Assembly (NCBI GenBank): GCA_031549965.1
Contig: JAVBPB010000010.1
Location: 16,430 to 80,429, forward strand
Origin: JAVBPB01 sp031549965
GTDB taxonomy: Bacteria; Bacillota; Clostridia; Lachnospirales; Lachnospiraceae
Direction of reading: 5' to 3'
DNA: 64,000 nucleotides
Part shown: positions 1 to 9,048 of the stretch, in pieces
Layout: every line of letters begins with the position of its first letter
How positions within the stretch are numbered: position 1 is the stretch's first letter
The notes under the pieces: generated by a model
The model's input: the letters and a program-made list of their open reading frames with translations, nothing else
What the model was told of the DNA's origin: nothing
The model's database searches: none
Position numbers and translations under genes: made by a program

Positions 1-112
1 TAAGGCAAGTATTAGTAACACTATAATTACCCTTGATATTAACCTTCTGGTTTTAGAATTGTTAAAATTCATATTTATCACCTCTTTACTATATTTGAAA
101 GGAATGTTTACT

Positions 113-736
113 TTGCCAGTTTTTTTAATAATTGTTATAATTTTTGTTGTGTGGCTCCGTTATGAATCTTCTAAAGTCAATAAAGCCTCAAAAGCGGAAT
201 CCGAATCATTTTGGGACAAAGAAAGAAAGTCTCATTTTGTGAGAAAGGTTGATCTTAATACCCTTGATTATATTCAAATCCCCTTAGACAAATTACCATT
301 TCTTAATACTGATGATGAAGAACTTATAGCATGTCAGTCCAAAATAAATGATTATGCTAAGGCGAGGATTCTTAATCTTACTGGAATTACCAATACTGAT
401 TTAAAGTTACAATATGGTGCTCAAAATATTACCTTTTTATCAACCTATGATCATAATTTTACGCTGCTTGCCAGAACTTTATACACCTGGGGTAAAAGAC
501 TATATGATTTAGATTATATAAAAGAATCCAAAACCGTACTTGAATATGGTATAGAATGTAATACAGATGTTATGAATCATTATATTTTACTATGTAAAAT
601 ATACTCACAGGAAAATAATCCAGATGGTATCGATTCACTAATAAACAGTGCCAATAGTATTAATTCATTATTGAAAGAATCTATCATCAAAAATCTTATT
701 AAAGAAAAAGAACTTTTGAAAGGATCTACCAGCTAA
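113..736 (+). CDS. Hypothetical single-pass membrane protein
   Basis: This gene encodes about 207 residues of unknown function. The first 20 residues form a hydrophobic segment rich in Val, Ile and Phe, followed by a charged, mostly helical region, so it is probably an N-terminally anchored membrane protein with a cytoplasmic or external soluble domain. I chose the TTG at 113 because GAAAGGA at 97-103 lies 9 bases before it; the ATG at 104 abuts that site, and a TTG at 59 has no ribosome site. The last third resembles a short helical repeat (TPR-like), but this is only an impression. Its 3' end overlaps the convergent exonuclease gene by 11 bases. Nothing links it to a pathway. Confidence 0.6.
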   Translation: MPVFLIIVIIFVVWLRYESSKVNKASKAESESFWDKERKSHFVRKVDLNTLDYIQIPLDKLPFLNTDDEELIACQSKINDYAKARILNLTGITNTDLKLQYGAQNITFLSTYDHNFTLLARTLYTWGKRLYDLDYIKESKTVLEYGIECNTDVMNHYILLCKIYSQENNPDGIDSLINSANSINSLLKESIIKNLIKEKELLKGSTS

Positions 737-1436
737 TCTTTCCATAATTTAAAATAATTCTATCAATCTCTCTTGATGCTTCGCTCTTTGTGTAAGTATC
801 AAGAGACCGATTATTATCTATTTTATGATATTTTATCAAATTGTTCAAGTATGATTTTTGTTTTGTTGTAATTTGTTCATCCTTTTTTATTTTAACTTTC
901 ATTTTATGAGGTCTAAAAACATTATTATTATTTTCATAGAAGCTATCATACATCTTATCATATAAACATTTTGTTGCATATGCATCCTCATATGCCCTAT
1001 GAGCTTTAGCATTAACAATGCCATAGTATTTACAAAGATTTTCTAAACTCCTGCTTTCTAAATCAGTCAAAAAAATTCTTGCTATCCTTAGTGTGTCTAT
1101 TCCATCTTTTTCATATTCATAACCCAGCCTATATGCATTAATTTTTAAAAAACTATAATCAAAAGGCAGATTATGTCCCATTATCGGAAAGTCTTTGCAA
1201 AATTCTACAAAAGAAGGAATCACATTATTAATTATGTCCTGTCCGGCTATCATAGAATCATCAATTCCTGTTATCTCTGTAATTAAATGGGGAATTTTTA
1301 TCTCAGGATCTATTAACCTTGAAAATTTATCTACTATCTGATTATTTTCTACCTTGATTGCTCCAATTTCAATTATTTTATCAAAATCGGGGTTTAAACC
1401 GGTTGTTTCTATATCAACAACTATGTATTTATTCAA
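726..1436 (-). CDS. DEDDh 3'-5' exonuclease, DnaQ/epsilon type
   Basis: This is a predicted 236-residue 3'-5' exonuclease of the DnaQ fold. Motif I is at residues 8-10 (DIE, Asp8/Glu10), motif II is HNLPFD with Asp93, and motif III is His146-x4-Asp151, giving a complete DEDDh metal site. A short C-terminal helical tail (about residues 185-236) follows the nuclease domain and is seen in many Firmicute stand-alone versions. The start is taken as the TTG at 1436 because AGGAGAG lies 6 bases upstream; longer forms starting at 1472 would overlap nth. It is the last gene of a minus-strand run after nth and the B12-type radical SAM gene. It could act in repair or RNA processing; the substrate is not determinable. 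Confidence 0.85.
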   Translation of the reverse strand: MNKYIVVDIETTGLNPDFDKIIEIGAIKVENNQIVDKFSRLIDPEIKIPHLITEITGIDDSMIAGQDIINNVIPSFVEFCKDFPIMGHNLPFDYSFLKINAYRLGYEYEKDGIDTLRIARIFLTDLESRSLENLCKYYGIVNAKAHRAYEDAYATKCLYDKMYDSFYENNNNVFRPHKMKVKIKKDEQITTKQKSYLNNLIKYHKIDNNRSLDTYTKSEASREIDRIILNYGKISW

Positions 1437-1446
1437 TTTATCTCTC

Positions 1447-2076
1447 CTATTCATTATTTTTACATATATCATTTAAAAAACACTCATTACATTTTGGACT
1501 TCTTGCAGTACAAATACTTCTACCATGAGCAATTACTTGTATATTGTATCTTATCCAATGTTCCTTTGGCAGTGCTTTCATGAGATCTGTTTCAATTTTT
1601 ACAGGATCATCCTCATTTGTCAGACCCAGCTTTTTAGAAATTCTTTTAACATGAGTATCTACTACTATGCTTGGGTCATTAAATATATTTCCTCTTATTA
1701 CATTCGCTGTTTTCCTTCCAACTCCACCAAGAGTTACCAGATCTTCAATCTTTCTTGGAACCTGACCATTAAAGTTATTAATTAACTGATTACAGCATTT
1801 AATAATATTGTTTGCTTTATTTTTATAAAATCCCGTAGAATGTATATCCTTTTCCAATTCACTTTGATTAGCATTAGCAAAGTCTTCAATTGATTTGTAT
1901 TTTACAAATAAATCTTTCGTAACAATATTAACTCTCTCATCTGTACATTGTGCACTTAAAATAGTTGCTATTAATAATTGCCACGCATTCTCATGGGTTA
2001 AATAACATCTAAGCTCAGTAGAATAATATTCATCAAGCCTTGGTAATAGTATTTTAACCCTTTCCTTTTTAGTCAA
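1447..2076 (-). CDS. nth: Endonuclease III (DNA glycosylase/AP lyase)
   Basis: Nth removes oxidised pyrimidines and nicks the abasic site in base excision repair. The helix-hairpin-helix motif LGGVGRKTANV carries the catalytic Lys (residue 125 when counted from the longer GTG start). The catalytic Asp is in VVDTHVKR (143). The C-terminus has the classical iron-sulfur loop C-x6-C-x2-C-x5-C (192, 199, 202, 208). About 210 residues is the usual family length. TTG at 2076 is preferred because AAAGGAG sits 8 bases upstream; the GTG at 2085 overlaps that site. Four bases separate the longer reading from the upstream radical SAM gene, suggesting co-transcription with it and with the exonuclease downstream. 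Confidence 0.95.
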   Translation of the reverse strand: MTKKERVKILLPRLDEYYSTELRCYLTHENAWQLLIATILSAQCTDERVNIVTKDLFVKYKSIEDFANANQSELEKDIHSTGFYKNKANNIIKCCNQLINNFNGQVPRKIEDLVTLGGVGRKTANVIRGNIFNDPSIVVDTHVKRISKKLGLTNEDDPVKIETDLMKALPKEHWIRYNIQVIAHGRSICTARSPKCNECFLNDICKNNE

Positions 2077-2089
2077 CCCTGTCACTCCT

Positions 2090-3856
2090 TTAATCCATCA
2101 CTAATAACTGATTAATTATTATGGTATTTGCACTATGATTTAATAAGCTTCTATTTAAATAATCAAATAATATATAATTATCACACTTAACTGTCTGGCC
2201 TGTTTGTGATGTTTTTAAAATATCTATAGAGAATCTTTCTATATGTGTTAATCGGCTTATTTGCTTATTAGTATAACCTTTATACCCTTCCAAATATTTG
2301 AAGGTCAAATCTTCCTTTTGAAATATTTTTATATACATCTCTTTAATATTGTCATTTGGTTTGGCAAATTCCGGTCTGCTTTTTAAATTTTCTCTTAAGT
2401 ACAATTCATAAACTAATATTTCTTTAAATGCCTCTATATCTATTTCAAAGTTTCTTATCTCATATAGCTCTTTTGCAAATTCTAGCAAAATATCATATCT
2501 TGCAATTCTTTTATGGCTACGACTGCTGTAATGGTTATTCTCATAAAAATCAGATAGCTCCTCATAAAAATTAAATGGTGACTCAAAGAAATTTAATAAG
2601 TATTCTATGGCGTTAGTAAATTGCCCTGAATTATAATAAGTTTCTACCATGCTTTCAACAGATTTTAGCTTAATTACTTCATCATAGCTAAGCCAGTTTG
2701 TATATAGTACTTCATATGGAGCTTTTGATTTAAAAACGATTCCATATTCCTTACTACAATTATACATATCAGCTCCTTTCAATACTTTCAAAAATCCCAA
2801 TTGCAACTGCTCTGGCTTTAAACCATAAACCTGATTAAAAGAATTTCTAAAAGATTGATAATCTTCATAAGGAAGACCAGCTATTAAATCAAGATGCTGA
2901 TGAATATTATTATATTGGTTGATTTTATTCACTGAGTAAGCTAATTTATTGAAATCTGTTGTTCGATTTATAGCTTCAATCGTTAACTCATTGGTAGATT
3001 GTACACCAATTTCTAATTGTATTAGCCCTTTTCTAAAATTACTTATTAAATTTAATTCCCTTTCATTCAGTAAATCCGCCGATACCTCAAAGTGAAAATT
3101 AGTTATTCCATTGTCATTATCATGAATATACTTCCATATTTCATAAGTTCTTTCCCTGTTACAGTTAAAAGTTCTATCTACTAATTTAACTTGAGAAACT
3201 TTATTATCAAGAAAGAATTTAATTTCTTTTTTAACTAATAAAAGACTTCTATATCTGACACTTTTATCCACCGAAGACAGGCAATAGCTACAGTTAAAAG
3301 GACATCCTCTGCTGGTTTCATAGTATAATATCTGGCTTTTAAATTCTTCAATATTATCATATGGAAATATAATTTCATCCATATTCATTGGATTTCTAGG
3401 TTCATTTATAATTATTTCTAACCCTTCATTTCTATATGCAATTCCCTTTACTTTAGAAACGGGCTTATTATTTAAAGAGCACTCAACCAACTCCTTGAAT
3501 GTCTCTTCTCCCTCTCCAATTATTATTTTATCAATAAAATCCCATTCCTTTAATTTTTCTAAGTAGTCAAAAGATACCTCTGGTCCTCCAAGCCATATCT
3601 TTGCTTCTGGAAGTATTTTATTAAGTTCAACAGAAAGCTCTTCTATCATATTTATATTCCAAATATAGCATGAAAAACCTATAACATCCGGCTTTTGCTT
3701 ATATATATCTGTTAGAATATCTTCTGTATAATGATTAATTGTATACTCCTTAATCTCTATGTAACTAGAATATTCCTTTGCAAAAGCCTTCAAATTATAT
3801 ATTGCCAGATTTGTATGTATAAATTTTGCATTTATTCCTACTAATAATATTTTCAT
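2090..3856 (-). CDS. B12-binding-domain radical SAM protein (DUF4080-like)
   Basis: This 588-residue protein has an N-terminal cobalamin-binding-like Rossmann domain (about 1-150, with IGFSCYIWN and WLGGPEVS). A radical SAM domain follows, with the cluster motif C-x3-C-x2-C at residues 185, 189 and 192. A long C-terminal helical region of the kind seen in DUF4080 proteins completes it. Family members are widespread in Clostridia and have no established substrate; they are thought to do radical methylation or related chemistry. It starts the run leading into nth with only a few bases between them. The assignment to the fold is firm and the reaction is unknown. Confidence 0.88.
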   Translation of the reverse strand: MKILLVGINAKFIHTNLAIYNLKAFAKEYSSYIEIKEYTINHYTEDILTDIYKQKPDVIGFSCYIWNINMIEELSVELNKILPEAKIWLGGPEVSFDYLEKLKEWDFIDKIIIGEGEETFKELVECSLNNKPVSKVKGIAYRNEGLEIIINEPRNPMNMDEIIFPYDNIEEFKSQILYYETSRGCPFNCSYCLSSVDKSVRYRSLLLVKKEIKFFLDNKVSQVKLVDRTFNCNRERTYEIWKYIHDNDNGITNFHFEVSADLLNERELNLISNFRKGLIQLEIGVQSTNELTIEAINRTTDFNKLAYSVNKINQYNNIHQHLDLIAGLPYEDYQSFRNSFNQVYGLKPEQLQLGFLKVLKGADMYNCSKEYGIVFKSKAPYEVLYTNWLSYDEVIKLKSVESMVETYYNSGQFTNAIEYLLNFFESPFNFYEELSDFYENNHYSSRSHKRIARYDILLEFAKELYEIRNFEIDIEAFKEILVYELYLRENLKSRPEFAKPNDNIKEMYIKIFQKEDLTFKYLEGYKGYTNKQISRLTHIERFSIDILKTSQTGQTVKCDNYILFDYLNRSLLNHSANTIIINQLLVMD

Positions 3857-3972
3857 TATAATTTCCTTCTTCTATCTAACTTTAGTTATTATTACATATC
3901 TCAATTAATCCACATATATTAAAAGTCAAAAGTTTATTTCATAATACTGTAACTATAAATATACTCTTTATT

Positions 3973-6078
3973 TTATTTGAATTTTACAACAAATTTATCC
4001 TTTGGGGAGCCTGCAAATGCAATATATCCTCCTTTTTCAAGGGTCAGAGTCTTCTCTCCACTTATATATGAATTATAAACCATTTTTCCATACGAATTAT
4101 ACTGAATAATTCCTGAATTATTTGGTATTGTTACTTTAATCTTTTTGCCATTTAAATTATTTCCAATCTTGTACCATAATGTCATTCCATCGGACTTAAT
4201 TGTATAGATTGATCCATCTTTGGACGTCATTGATTTTAACTTTCTTTCATCAATGTATGTATCTGTTCCAATGGTTAAATATTCTACATTATCTATCTTA
4301 TAAAAATTATAATCATGAACATCCCTGCCATTTATAGCTGGTATTTCCAAAATATTAACAGCATTATTTTCATCAATTATCTTAGCATTATTTACATAAC
4401 CCGATATTCCTTTATTTAATTCTAAAAAAAGAATAGGAATGTAATCCAGATAATTTTGAGATGTATATTTTTCACTAATACAAAGATAAATATTTCCATT
4501 ACGTGTTTTCCAAATATTTTCAACTTCCTTAGTAAGCTTATTATTTGTTAATTTTTGAGCTAAAAGTTGAGAAATAATGGTCTGCCCAAGCCCTGAATAT
4601 TGAAAATAGCTACTTGAATAAATATAATCTTTTCCATTGCTTGCATGTATAAATTTAATATATTCCCCTCCGTCCGGGCTGACAAATTTTCCATCTACAG
4701 TATATTTATATATAATAGGATCATTATAGCTATCATCATATAAGCATAAATCACCGGCTTTATTAAATTTAACTTCATATGTATCTGAATTTGATCCATA
4801 GATGCCTGTATATTTTTTTAGCCCTACTGGTGTATTATTTTTAGTTGGTGCCTTAAATGTTTTATTAGAAAGTACTTTTTCTATAACTCCCTTGTCTTCT
4901 AGTGCCTTTGTCAAAATTTCTTGAGCAACTACTTGATTATATGAACTGCTTCCTCCTACAGTAATAATTGCGATTGACATATTATGTTCTGGTAAAACAG
5001 TTATATTACTATGTGAAAAACTTGAATCTCCTCCCTTAGTAAGAGCCTTTATATTATACCTTGTGAATGGATATGTATTAACACTATCCCAACCAAGACC
5101 ATAACTTATTGTATTCTCATCCTCAATTCCTTCCATCCAGAAACCATTTAAAAACTCATTATTCTGCGTACTTAGAGCTGATTCTTTGGTTAATACAGGG
5201 TTTGAGTCTCCCATAAATATTTGAGTGAATCTACATAGATCTTCTGCGTTTGTATAAATTCCTGCTGCTCCAATAGCATTAAACGCATCGTATGGCAATT
5301 CATTTTTACTTGATGGTGTAAATACTTTCGCAAATTGTATTTCTTCAATTCCATCAAGTAATGTTTTTGTATTTTGTAATTCTAGTAAAGAAGTAATATT
5401 TTCTTTAATGTATGTGGTAAAATCCATTCCACTTACATATTCAACTAATATTTCTGCCAATGTAAAACCATCATTACTATATACTGAAAATGAACCAGGA
5501 TTGGCTTTCAACCTTTGCACAGATAAATTTTTTAAAAAATTATCGTGGGCATATGTATCGGCATCTCCTAATAAATTAACATTTCTAAATGAGCTTCCCA
5601 TTATTCCACTTGAGTGGTTTAAAAGCATTCTTGGAGTAATTTCCTTATATCTCTCATCTGCCATGGTAAAGTCATTTATATAATTAATTACAGGATTATC
5701 CAAATCAATCTTGCCTTCATCAACCAATTTCATAACTGCCACAGTTGTAAATATCTTACTTATAGACGCTATGCAATACATGTTTCTTCTTGCGACCTCT
5801 TCACTTTCAGATTTTTTATATTTATCATAAGCTTTAGATAAAATAAATTCTCCACTATCAATTATTGCCACTTGTGCACTTGTAACACCATATTTATCAA
5901 ATAGAACCTGAATTTTCTTTTTAGCAATTTCAATTGTTTTTGAATAGTCTACCTTTTTATCGGTTACAACTCCTGATGCATTAGTTTCACTTGCATATGA
6001 AACATTACTGGTTGTTACAAGAAGTGTTAAAAGCATAAGGCTTGTTAGTATTTTTTTTATTTTAATATTTTTTAACAT
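3973..6078 (-). CDS. Exported beta-lactamase-family serine hydrolase
   Basis: A signal peptide (residues 1-29, ending near SYAS) leads into a class C/AmpC-like serine hydrolase domain. The active-site motifs are SISK at 105-108, YSN at 200-202 and KGG at 348-350, all intact. After about residue 400 there is a beta-rich extension of roughly 300 residues, as in large clostridial esterase/D-aminopeptidase-like members of the family. The protein is likely secreted or cell-surface and acts on peptidoglycan-like or ester substrates. Drug resistance should not be assumed from this fold. It is a single gene, divergent from the lipoprotein gene that begins at 6454. Confidence 0.87.
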   Translation of the reverse strand: MLKNIKIKKILTSLMLLTLLVTTSNVSYASETNASGVVTDKKVDYSKTIEIAKKKIQVLFDKYGVTSAQVAIIDSGEFILSKAYDKYKKSESEEVARRNMYCIASISKIFTTVAVMKLVDEGKIDLDNPVINYINDFTMADERYKEITPRMLLNHSSGIMGSSFRNVNLLGDADTYAHDNFLKNLSVQRLKANPGSFSVYSNDGFTLAEILVEYVSGMDFTTYIKENITSLLELQNTKTLLDGIEEIQFAKVFTPSSKNELPYDAFNAIGAAGIYTNAEDLCRFTQIFMGDSNPVLTKESALSTQNNEFLNGFWMEGIEDENTISYGLGWDSVNTYPFTRYNIKALTKGGDSSFSHSNITVLPEHNMSIAIITVGGSSSYNQVVAQEILTKALEDKGVIEKVLSNKTFKAPTKNNTPVGLKKYTGIYGSNSDTYEVKFNKAGDLCLYDDSYNDPIIYKYTVDGKFVSPDGGEYIKFIHASNGKDYIYSSSYFQYSGLGQTIISQLLAQKLTNNKLTKEVENIWKTRNGNIYLCISEKYTSQNYLDYIPILFLELNKGISGYVNNAKIIDENNAVNILEIPAINGRDVHDYNFYKIDNVEYLTIGTDTYIDERKLKSMTSKDGSIYTIKSDGMTLWYKIGNNLNGKKIKVTIPNNSGIIQYNSYGKMVYNSYISGEKTLTLEKGGYIAFAGSPKDKFVVKFK

Positions 6079-6287
6079 TTTACTCTCCCTTTGGTTTACT
6101 AATATTTCAAATTAATTATACTACGTTTTCAAAATCATGTAAAGATAAAGGATTTCTATAATATAAATATAAACTAAGTCTTTAATATTTTCTTCTCTTG
6201 GTTATTTTCATAATCTATTAATCCATTATAACTACAATGTAATTTAGTGCTATACACAAATAAATAGTTACTACTCACAGCTTTGTT

Positions 6288-6355
6288 GAGGTTGGTCTCG
6301 AAAAAGTCCTTAATGTAGGCTGTGAAATTAATTTACTGTATTGAAGGACTTTTTC
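6288..6355. repeat. Dispersed IS-end-like repeat with perfect inverted repeat
   Basis: GAAAAAGTCCTT at 6300-6311 is matched by its exact complement AAGGACTTTTTC at 6344-6355, forming a 12-bp hairpin stem. The left part (6288-6329) resembles sequences at 16503-16545 (+), 45213-45247 (-) and 57400-57442 (-), which share the words AAAAAGTCCTT and TAGG. These look like the terminal parts of a decayed insertion sequence or a MITE. No transposase reading frame is present here. The hairpin could also act as a terminator. It lies in the 375-base gap between the serine hydrolase and lipoprotein genes, in which I see nothing else. Confidence 0.5.
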
Positions 6356-6453
6356 ATTGACCTAATTACTTTTATATTGATTTTTTTTATATTGTTTTTT
6401 ATAATGTGATTACAGGATTTTATGACTGAGTACTTATACAGGGAGCGTTAAAT

Positions 6454-7125
6454 ATGAGAAAGTTTAAGTTATTGTTAATAATTACCTTAACTGCAACTCT
6501 AATAATTGGGTGTTCAAAAACGAATGTAACTATCAAGTGTTTACTGACTAATACATCTTACAGTGAAATAACAGATAGTTTAGACTTTAATGCTTGGGTA
6601 AGTAATGGTGATGATACTTATATTGATAATGGCTCTTGGCTTGTTTTTCACCCTAAAGATTATGGATTATCAAAAGGCAAAGATGGGGATTTGTATGAAA
6701 TTACTGTTAAGGTATATAAGGATTCCTCTTTTGGCTCTTCTGGTATCATCTCAGCCAAAAAACTAAATGATACTGTAGATGTTAATAAAGTTTATGAACA
6801 GTATAAGGCATCATGTGGCGAATATTCTTGTGAAGATATCCTAAGATATCCTAAGAAATATCGGGGAACTTATATGAAATTCTCTGGGGAAGTTTTTCAA
6901 ATAACTTCTGAAGAAGAAGATCGAGTTTGTTTTTTGTTGTCTACAAGTGAAGAAGATGGATATATCAATGTTATTTATGATCGTGGTGCTGACGAACCCC
7001 GAATTTTAGAAGGTGACCAAATAACTGTATATGGTGCATACTACATATTATATAATTACACTAGTTTACTTGGCACCCAAAAAAGTATTCCCCAACTTTC
7101 TGGCAAATTTTGTGAATTCGACTAA
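6454..7125 (+). CDS. Predicted lipoprotein with OB-fold-like C-terminal domain
   Basis: A 223-residue exported lipoprotein: a positively charged N-terminus, a hydrophobic core and a lipobox ending in Cys20 (IIGC). The region from about residue 125 to 215 has a beta-barrel pattern (a K-x-x-G-x-Y-x-K-F-S-G-E-V strand, then an EGDQITVYG strand) typical of small OB-like domains in Gram-positive lipoproteins. GGGAG lies 7-8 bases before the ATG. Nothing identifies a ligand. It stands alone between two hairpin-bearing gaps. The lipoprotein call is firm; the OB-fold idea is inference. Confidence 0.75.
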   Translation: MRKFKLLLIITLTATLIIGCSKTNVTIKCLLTNTSYSEITDSLDFNAWVSNGDDTYIDNGSWLVFHPKDYGLSKGKDGDLYEITVKVYKDSSFGSSGIISAKKLNDTVDVNKVYEQYKASCGEYSCEDILRYPKKYRGTYMKFSGEVFQITSEEEDRVCFLLSTSEEDGYINVIYDRGADEPRILEGDQITVYGAYYILYNYTSLLGTQKSIPQLSGKFCEFD

Positions 7126-7512
7126 TTTTATTTACCTTACACTGGGGTACTTTATAATTATGTTATTACCCAAATATTGGACATTTATTACGCACTTCCA
7201 AACTAAAAGTAGAAAAAGAAAATCTTCCAATGGTAATACAATCGAAATCAAACCTTATATAGCCTATAAAAAGATAGCCTTACTTAAGATATTATAATTT
7301 AAAAAGTAGGTTTTTAATTAAGTCAAGAAATATAATCCTCTTGAATAGTGTCAAATTTACTGTTATCTTGAACATTTGTCGATGTATTTTATTGCATTTT
7401 ATAGTATCTATTATTATCTTTGGACGCTAAATAGTCGCTAAAAGTTCTAGTTATAATATCTCGTTGAGTATATATAAATTATAATTTTATAATGTAGAAT
7501 ACAATAGTCTTC
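7126..7512. other. Gap without a recognised gene
   Basis: This is about 390 AT-rich bases between the lipoprotein gene and the type I toxin promoter. A possible reading frame on the plus strand overlaps the end of the lipoprotein gene and has no ribosome site or coding character. I see no tRNA, riboswitch-like or repeat structure. Confidence 0.4.
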
Positions 7513-7541
7513 TTGAATAACAAACAAATTCTTGATATAAT
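7513..7541 (+). promoter_or_regulatory. Predicted sigma-A promoter of the type I toxin
   Basis: TTGAAT at 7513-7518 and TATAAT at 7536-7541 are separated by exactly 17 bases, a near-consensus vegetative promoter. Transcription would start near 7548, giving an unusually long leader of about 130 bases before the toxin start at 7677, as expected for type I toxin mRNAs. Confidence 0.65.
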
Positions 7542-7676
7542 GATTTCATCAAGATAGAACGATTAAGGATAACTTAGAAACTTAGTTCCTGCCAGTTGAT
7601 TACCCCTTTGCTAATTTTTATTATATTAAGTTTACAACTTATTACATAATGAAAGGGGTGATGTGCAACGAATACA

Positions 7677-7772
7677 ATGGAAGTTTTGACACTATGCCTT
7701 GTACTATTTTCTTTTGGCAGTCTACTTATTGGACTCATTACACTTATTGTAAAACTGACAAACAAAAAATAG
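7677..7772 (+). CDS. Holin-like type I toxin peptide, 31 residues
   Basis: A 31-residue peptide with a short polar N-terminus, one hydrophobic helix (about residues 4-25) and a basic tail LTNKK. This is the hallmark of the holin-like/TxpA-BsrG class of membrane toxins controlled by antisense RNA. GAAAGGGG lies about 15-20 bases upstream, further than usual, which fits poor or structured translation. The bases CAGTTGATTACC in the leader (about 7597-7608) are the complement of GGTAATCAACTG at 7816-7827, so the long mRNA could fold end to end. A convergent promoter makes an antisense RNA over its 3' end. The peptide is too short to be certain without the genetic context, but that context is complete. 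Confidence 0.7.
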   Translation: MEVLTLCLVLFSFGSLLIGLITLIVKLTNKK

Positions 7773-7855
7773 GTTATCCTCTTCCCGCAAAGTTGTAGGA
7801 TAACCTATTCATTTGGTAATCAACTGACGCTTGCTAGTGTCTTTGATTATTTCTA
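7762..7855 (-). ncRNA. Predicted antisense antitoxin RNA of the type I module
   Basis: A near-consensus minus-strand promoter at 7861-7889 would start an RNA near 7855 that runs back over the end of the toxin gene. It would stop at the hairpin 7768-7809, which on this strand is followed by a run of T. The product would be about 90-95 nt and complementary to the 3' part of the toxin mRNA, as in txpA/ratA and bsrG/SR4. The end points are inferred, not seen. Confidence 0.55.
7768..7809 (-). terminator. Hairpin terminator of the antisense RNA
   Basis: AATAGGTTATCC at 7768-7779 pairs perfectly with GGATAACCTATT at 7798-7809. On the minus strand the stem is followed by TTTTTT; on the plus strand there is no T run, so it should stop the antisense RNA rather than the toxin mRNA. 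Confidence 0.65.
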
Positions 7856-7860
7856 CCTTG

Positions 7861-7889
7861 ATTATAACAGAGGGTTCTTGAAATTTCAA
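7861..7889 (-). promoter_or_regulatory. Promoter of the antisense RNA
   Basis: Read on the minus strand, TTGAAA (7889-7884) and TATAAT (7866-7861) are 17 bases apart, a strong vegetative promoter pointing into the 3' end of the toxin gene. The -35 box lies inside the plus-strand terminator hairpin at 7872-7895. Confidence 0.65.
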
Positions 7890-7902
7890 GTACCCTTTTG
7901 TT
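7872..7902 (+). terminator. Likely terminator of the toxin mRNA
   Basis: GGGTTCTTGAAA is followed by TTTCAAGTACCC with one mismatch, then TTTTGTT on the plus strand. It would give a toxin mRNA of about 350 nt that includes the segment complementary to its own leader. Confidence 0.5.
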
Positions 7903-8144
7903 ATTTACAAAAATTTATTATAGGCTAAATTATTTTATATATTTTCCTTGCTAGTGGATTAAAGGTTTCTGAAAGTAAAAAATAGTCGATACCCCACTCT
8001 AGGTCTTAGAACTTCTTATAACTCCGCTTAGTGACTTTCTTAAATTGTATTGAATCTTCTCTTTGATGTATGGTAGAATGGTTTTATACGCTAATGACAT
8101 TTGAATTATTATTGTAGCGAATTTATATTAGGAGGTGAAATTAA

Positions 8145-8690
8145 TTGAAATTATTACTTCTGTTCGGAGATGCCGCCGTGGGGAAAATGACGGTTGGTCA
8201 AGAGTTAGTAAAAATCACTGATTTTAAATTATTTTATAATCACCTAACTATTGAACCTGTTATTGAAGTCTTTGGTCAATATAATAGTACAGTTACTGAA
8301 AGATTAAGAAAAGTCTATTTTGAGGAATTTTCAAAATCAGATAATTATGGGCTGATTTTTACATTTATGTGGGCGTTTGACCTAAAATCTGATTGGGAAT
8401 ATGTAGAGTCCATTTGCAATACTTTTCGTAAAAATAACTCCCAAATTTATTTTGCGGAGTTGGTAGCACCAACGGAAATAAGGCTAGAAAGAAATGTTTC
8501 AGAGAACAGGCTGAAATATAAGGCTTCAAAAAGAAATGTTCAAGCATCAAATGAATTTCTGTTAACCCATAACCATCGTTGTGTTAGCCAAGATGGTGAA
8601 ATTCCATTTGAAAATTATATTAAAATTGATAACTCTAAACTATCGCCTACTATTGTAGCGAAAATGATAAAAGAAAAATTTGATTTGTAG
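8145..8690 (+). CDS. P-loop kinase-like NTPase
   Basis: A 181-residue protein of the AAA/shikimate-kinase-like P-loop class. The Walker A motif GDAAVGKM spans residues 8-15 at the very N-terminus. The length and arrangement match small nucleotide/shikimate-kinase-like proteins (AAA_33/AAA_18 type) annotated only as ATPases. The start is TTG at 8145, with AGGAGG about 8 bases before it. It is monocistronic and followed by a good terminator at 8761-8798. The substrate is unknown; a phosphotransferase acting on a small molecule is the likely role. Confidence 0.75.
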   Translation: MKLLLLFGDAAVGKMTVGQELVKITDFKLFYNHLTIEPVIEVFGQYNSTVTERLRKVYFEEFSKSDNYGLIFTFMWAFDLKSDWEYVESICNTFRKNNSQIYFAELVAPTEIRLERNVSENRLKYKASKRNVQASNEFLLTHNHRCVSQDGEIPFENYIKIDNSKLSPTIVAKMIKEKFDL

Positions 8691-8760
8691 ATTATAAGCA
8701 TTTTCGATGTGGTATAGTTTTAATTAAAACCTCCAGATTACAGATATTATTAACATAACA

Positions 8761-8798
8761 AAAGTCTAACCTTAGTTTTATGCCATAGGTTAGACTTT
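8761..8798 (+). terminator. Rho-independent terminator after the P-loop gene
   Basis: AAAGTCTAACC at 8761-8771 pairs with GGTTAGACTTT at 8788-8798, an 11-bp stem with a 16-base loop, about 70 bases after the stop codon. Confidence 0.65.
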
Positions 8799-8855
8799 AA
8801 TACTTTACACAATGTATGAGGTTAGATTACTTTAATCGAATTATTCCTTTATGGT

Positions 8856-8939
8856 ATGTTAGCCACTTTAGATATTTATGCTTATTCCTTTAGTGAATTA
8901 GATAAAAAGGCTTTCGAAGCCATTGAAGGCATTCTATGA
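8856..8939 (+). pseudogene. Possible C-terminal fragment of a tyrosine recombinase
   Basis: A 27-codon open frame encodes a peptide containing ATLDIYAYSF followed by an acidic helix and a stop. This resembles the end of phage-type tyrosine integrases, where a TLD-x-Y-A-H-S-F segment carries the catalytic Tyr before a short helix. It lies about 110 bases from the 3' end of a tRNA-Gly gene, the place where integrated elements end. It is too short for certainty, and no other part of an integrase is present. Confidence 0.35.
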
Positions 8940-8994
8940 GAAAGCACGTGTAGAGTGTCTTTTTTGTTTATAGTACCTTATAGTACCCTTGGGA

Positions 8995-9021
8995 CAAAAA
9001 AAGCTTCAGACAAACGCTGAA
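8995..9021 (-). terminator. Terminator of the tRNA Phe-Gly-Gly unit
   Basis: On the minus strand, TTCAG and CTGAA form a short stem followed by seven T residues, about 30 bases beyond the end of tRNA-Gly(GCC). Confidence 0.5.
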
Positions 9022-9048
9022 ACCCTTGATTTTACTGACTTTTTTATA

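Noticed and set aside
3973..6078. Antibiotic-resistance beta-lactamase
   Set aside because: Motifs are those of the broad serine hydrolase family, and the long C-terminal extension is typical of esterase- or peptidase-like members; resistance is not supported.
7031..7297. Plus-strand frame after the lipoprotein
   Set aside because: Overlaps the lipoprotein gene in another frame, has no ribosome site, and the peptide has no domain-like pattern.
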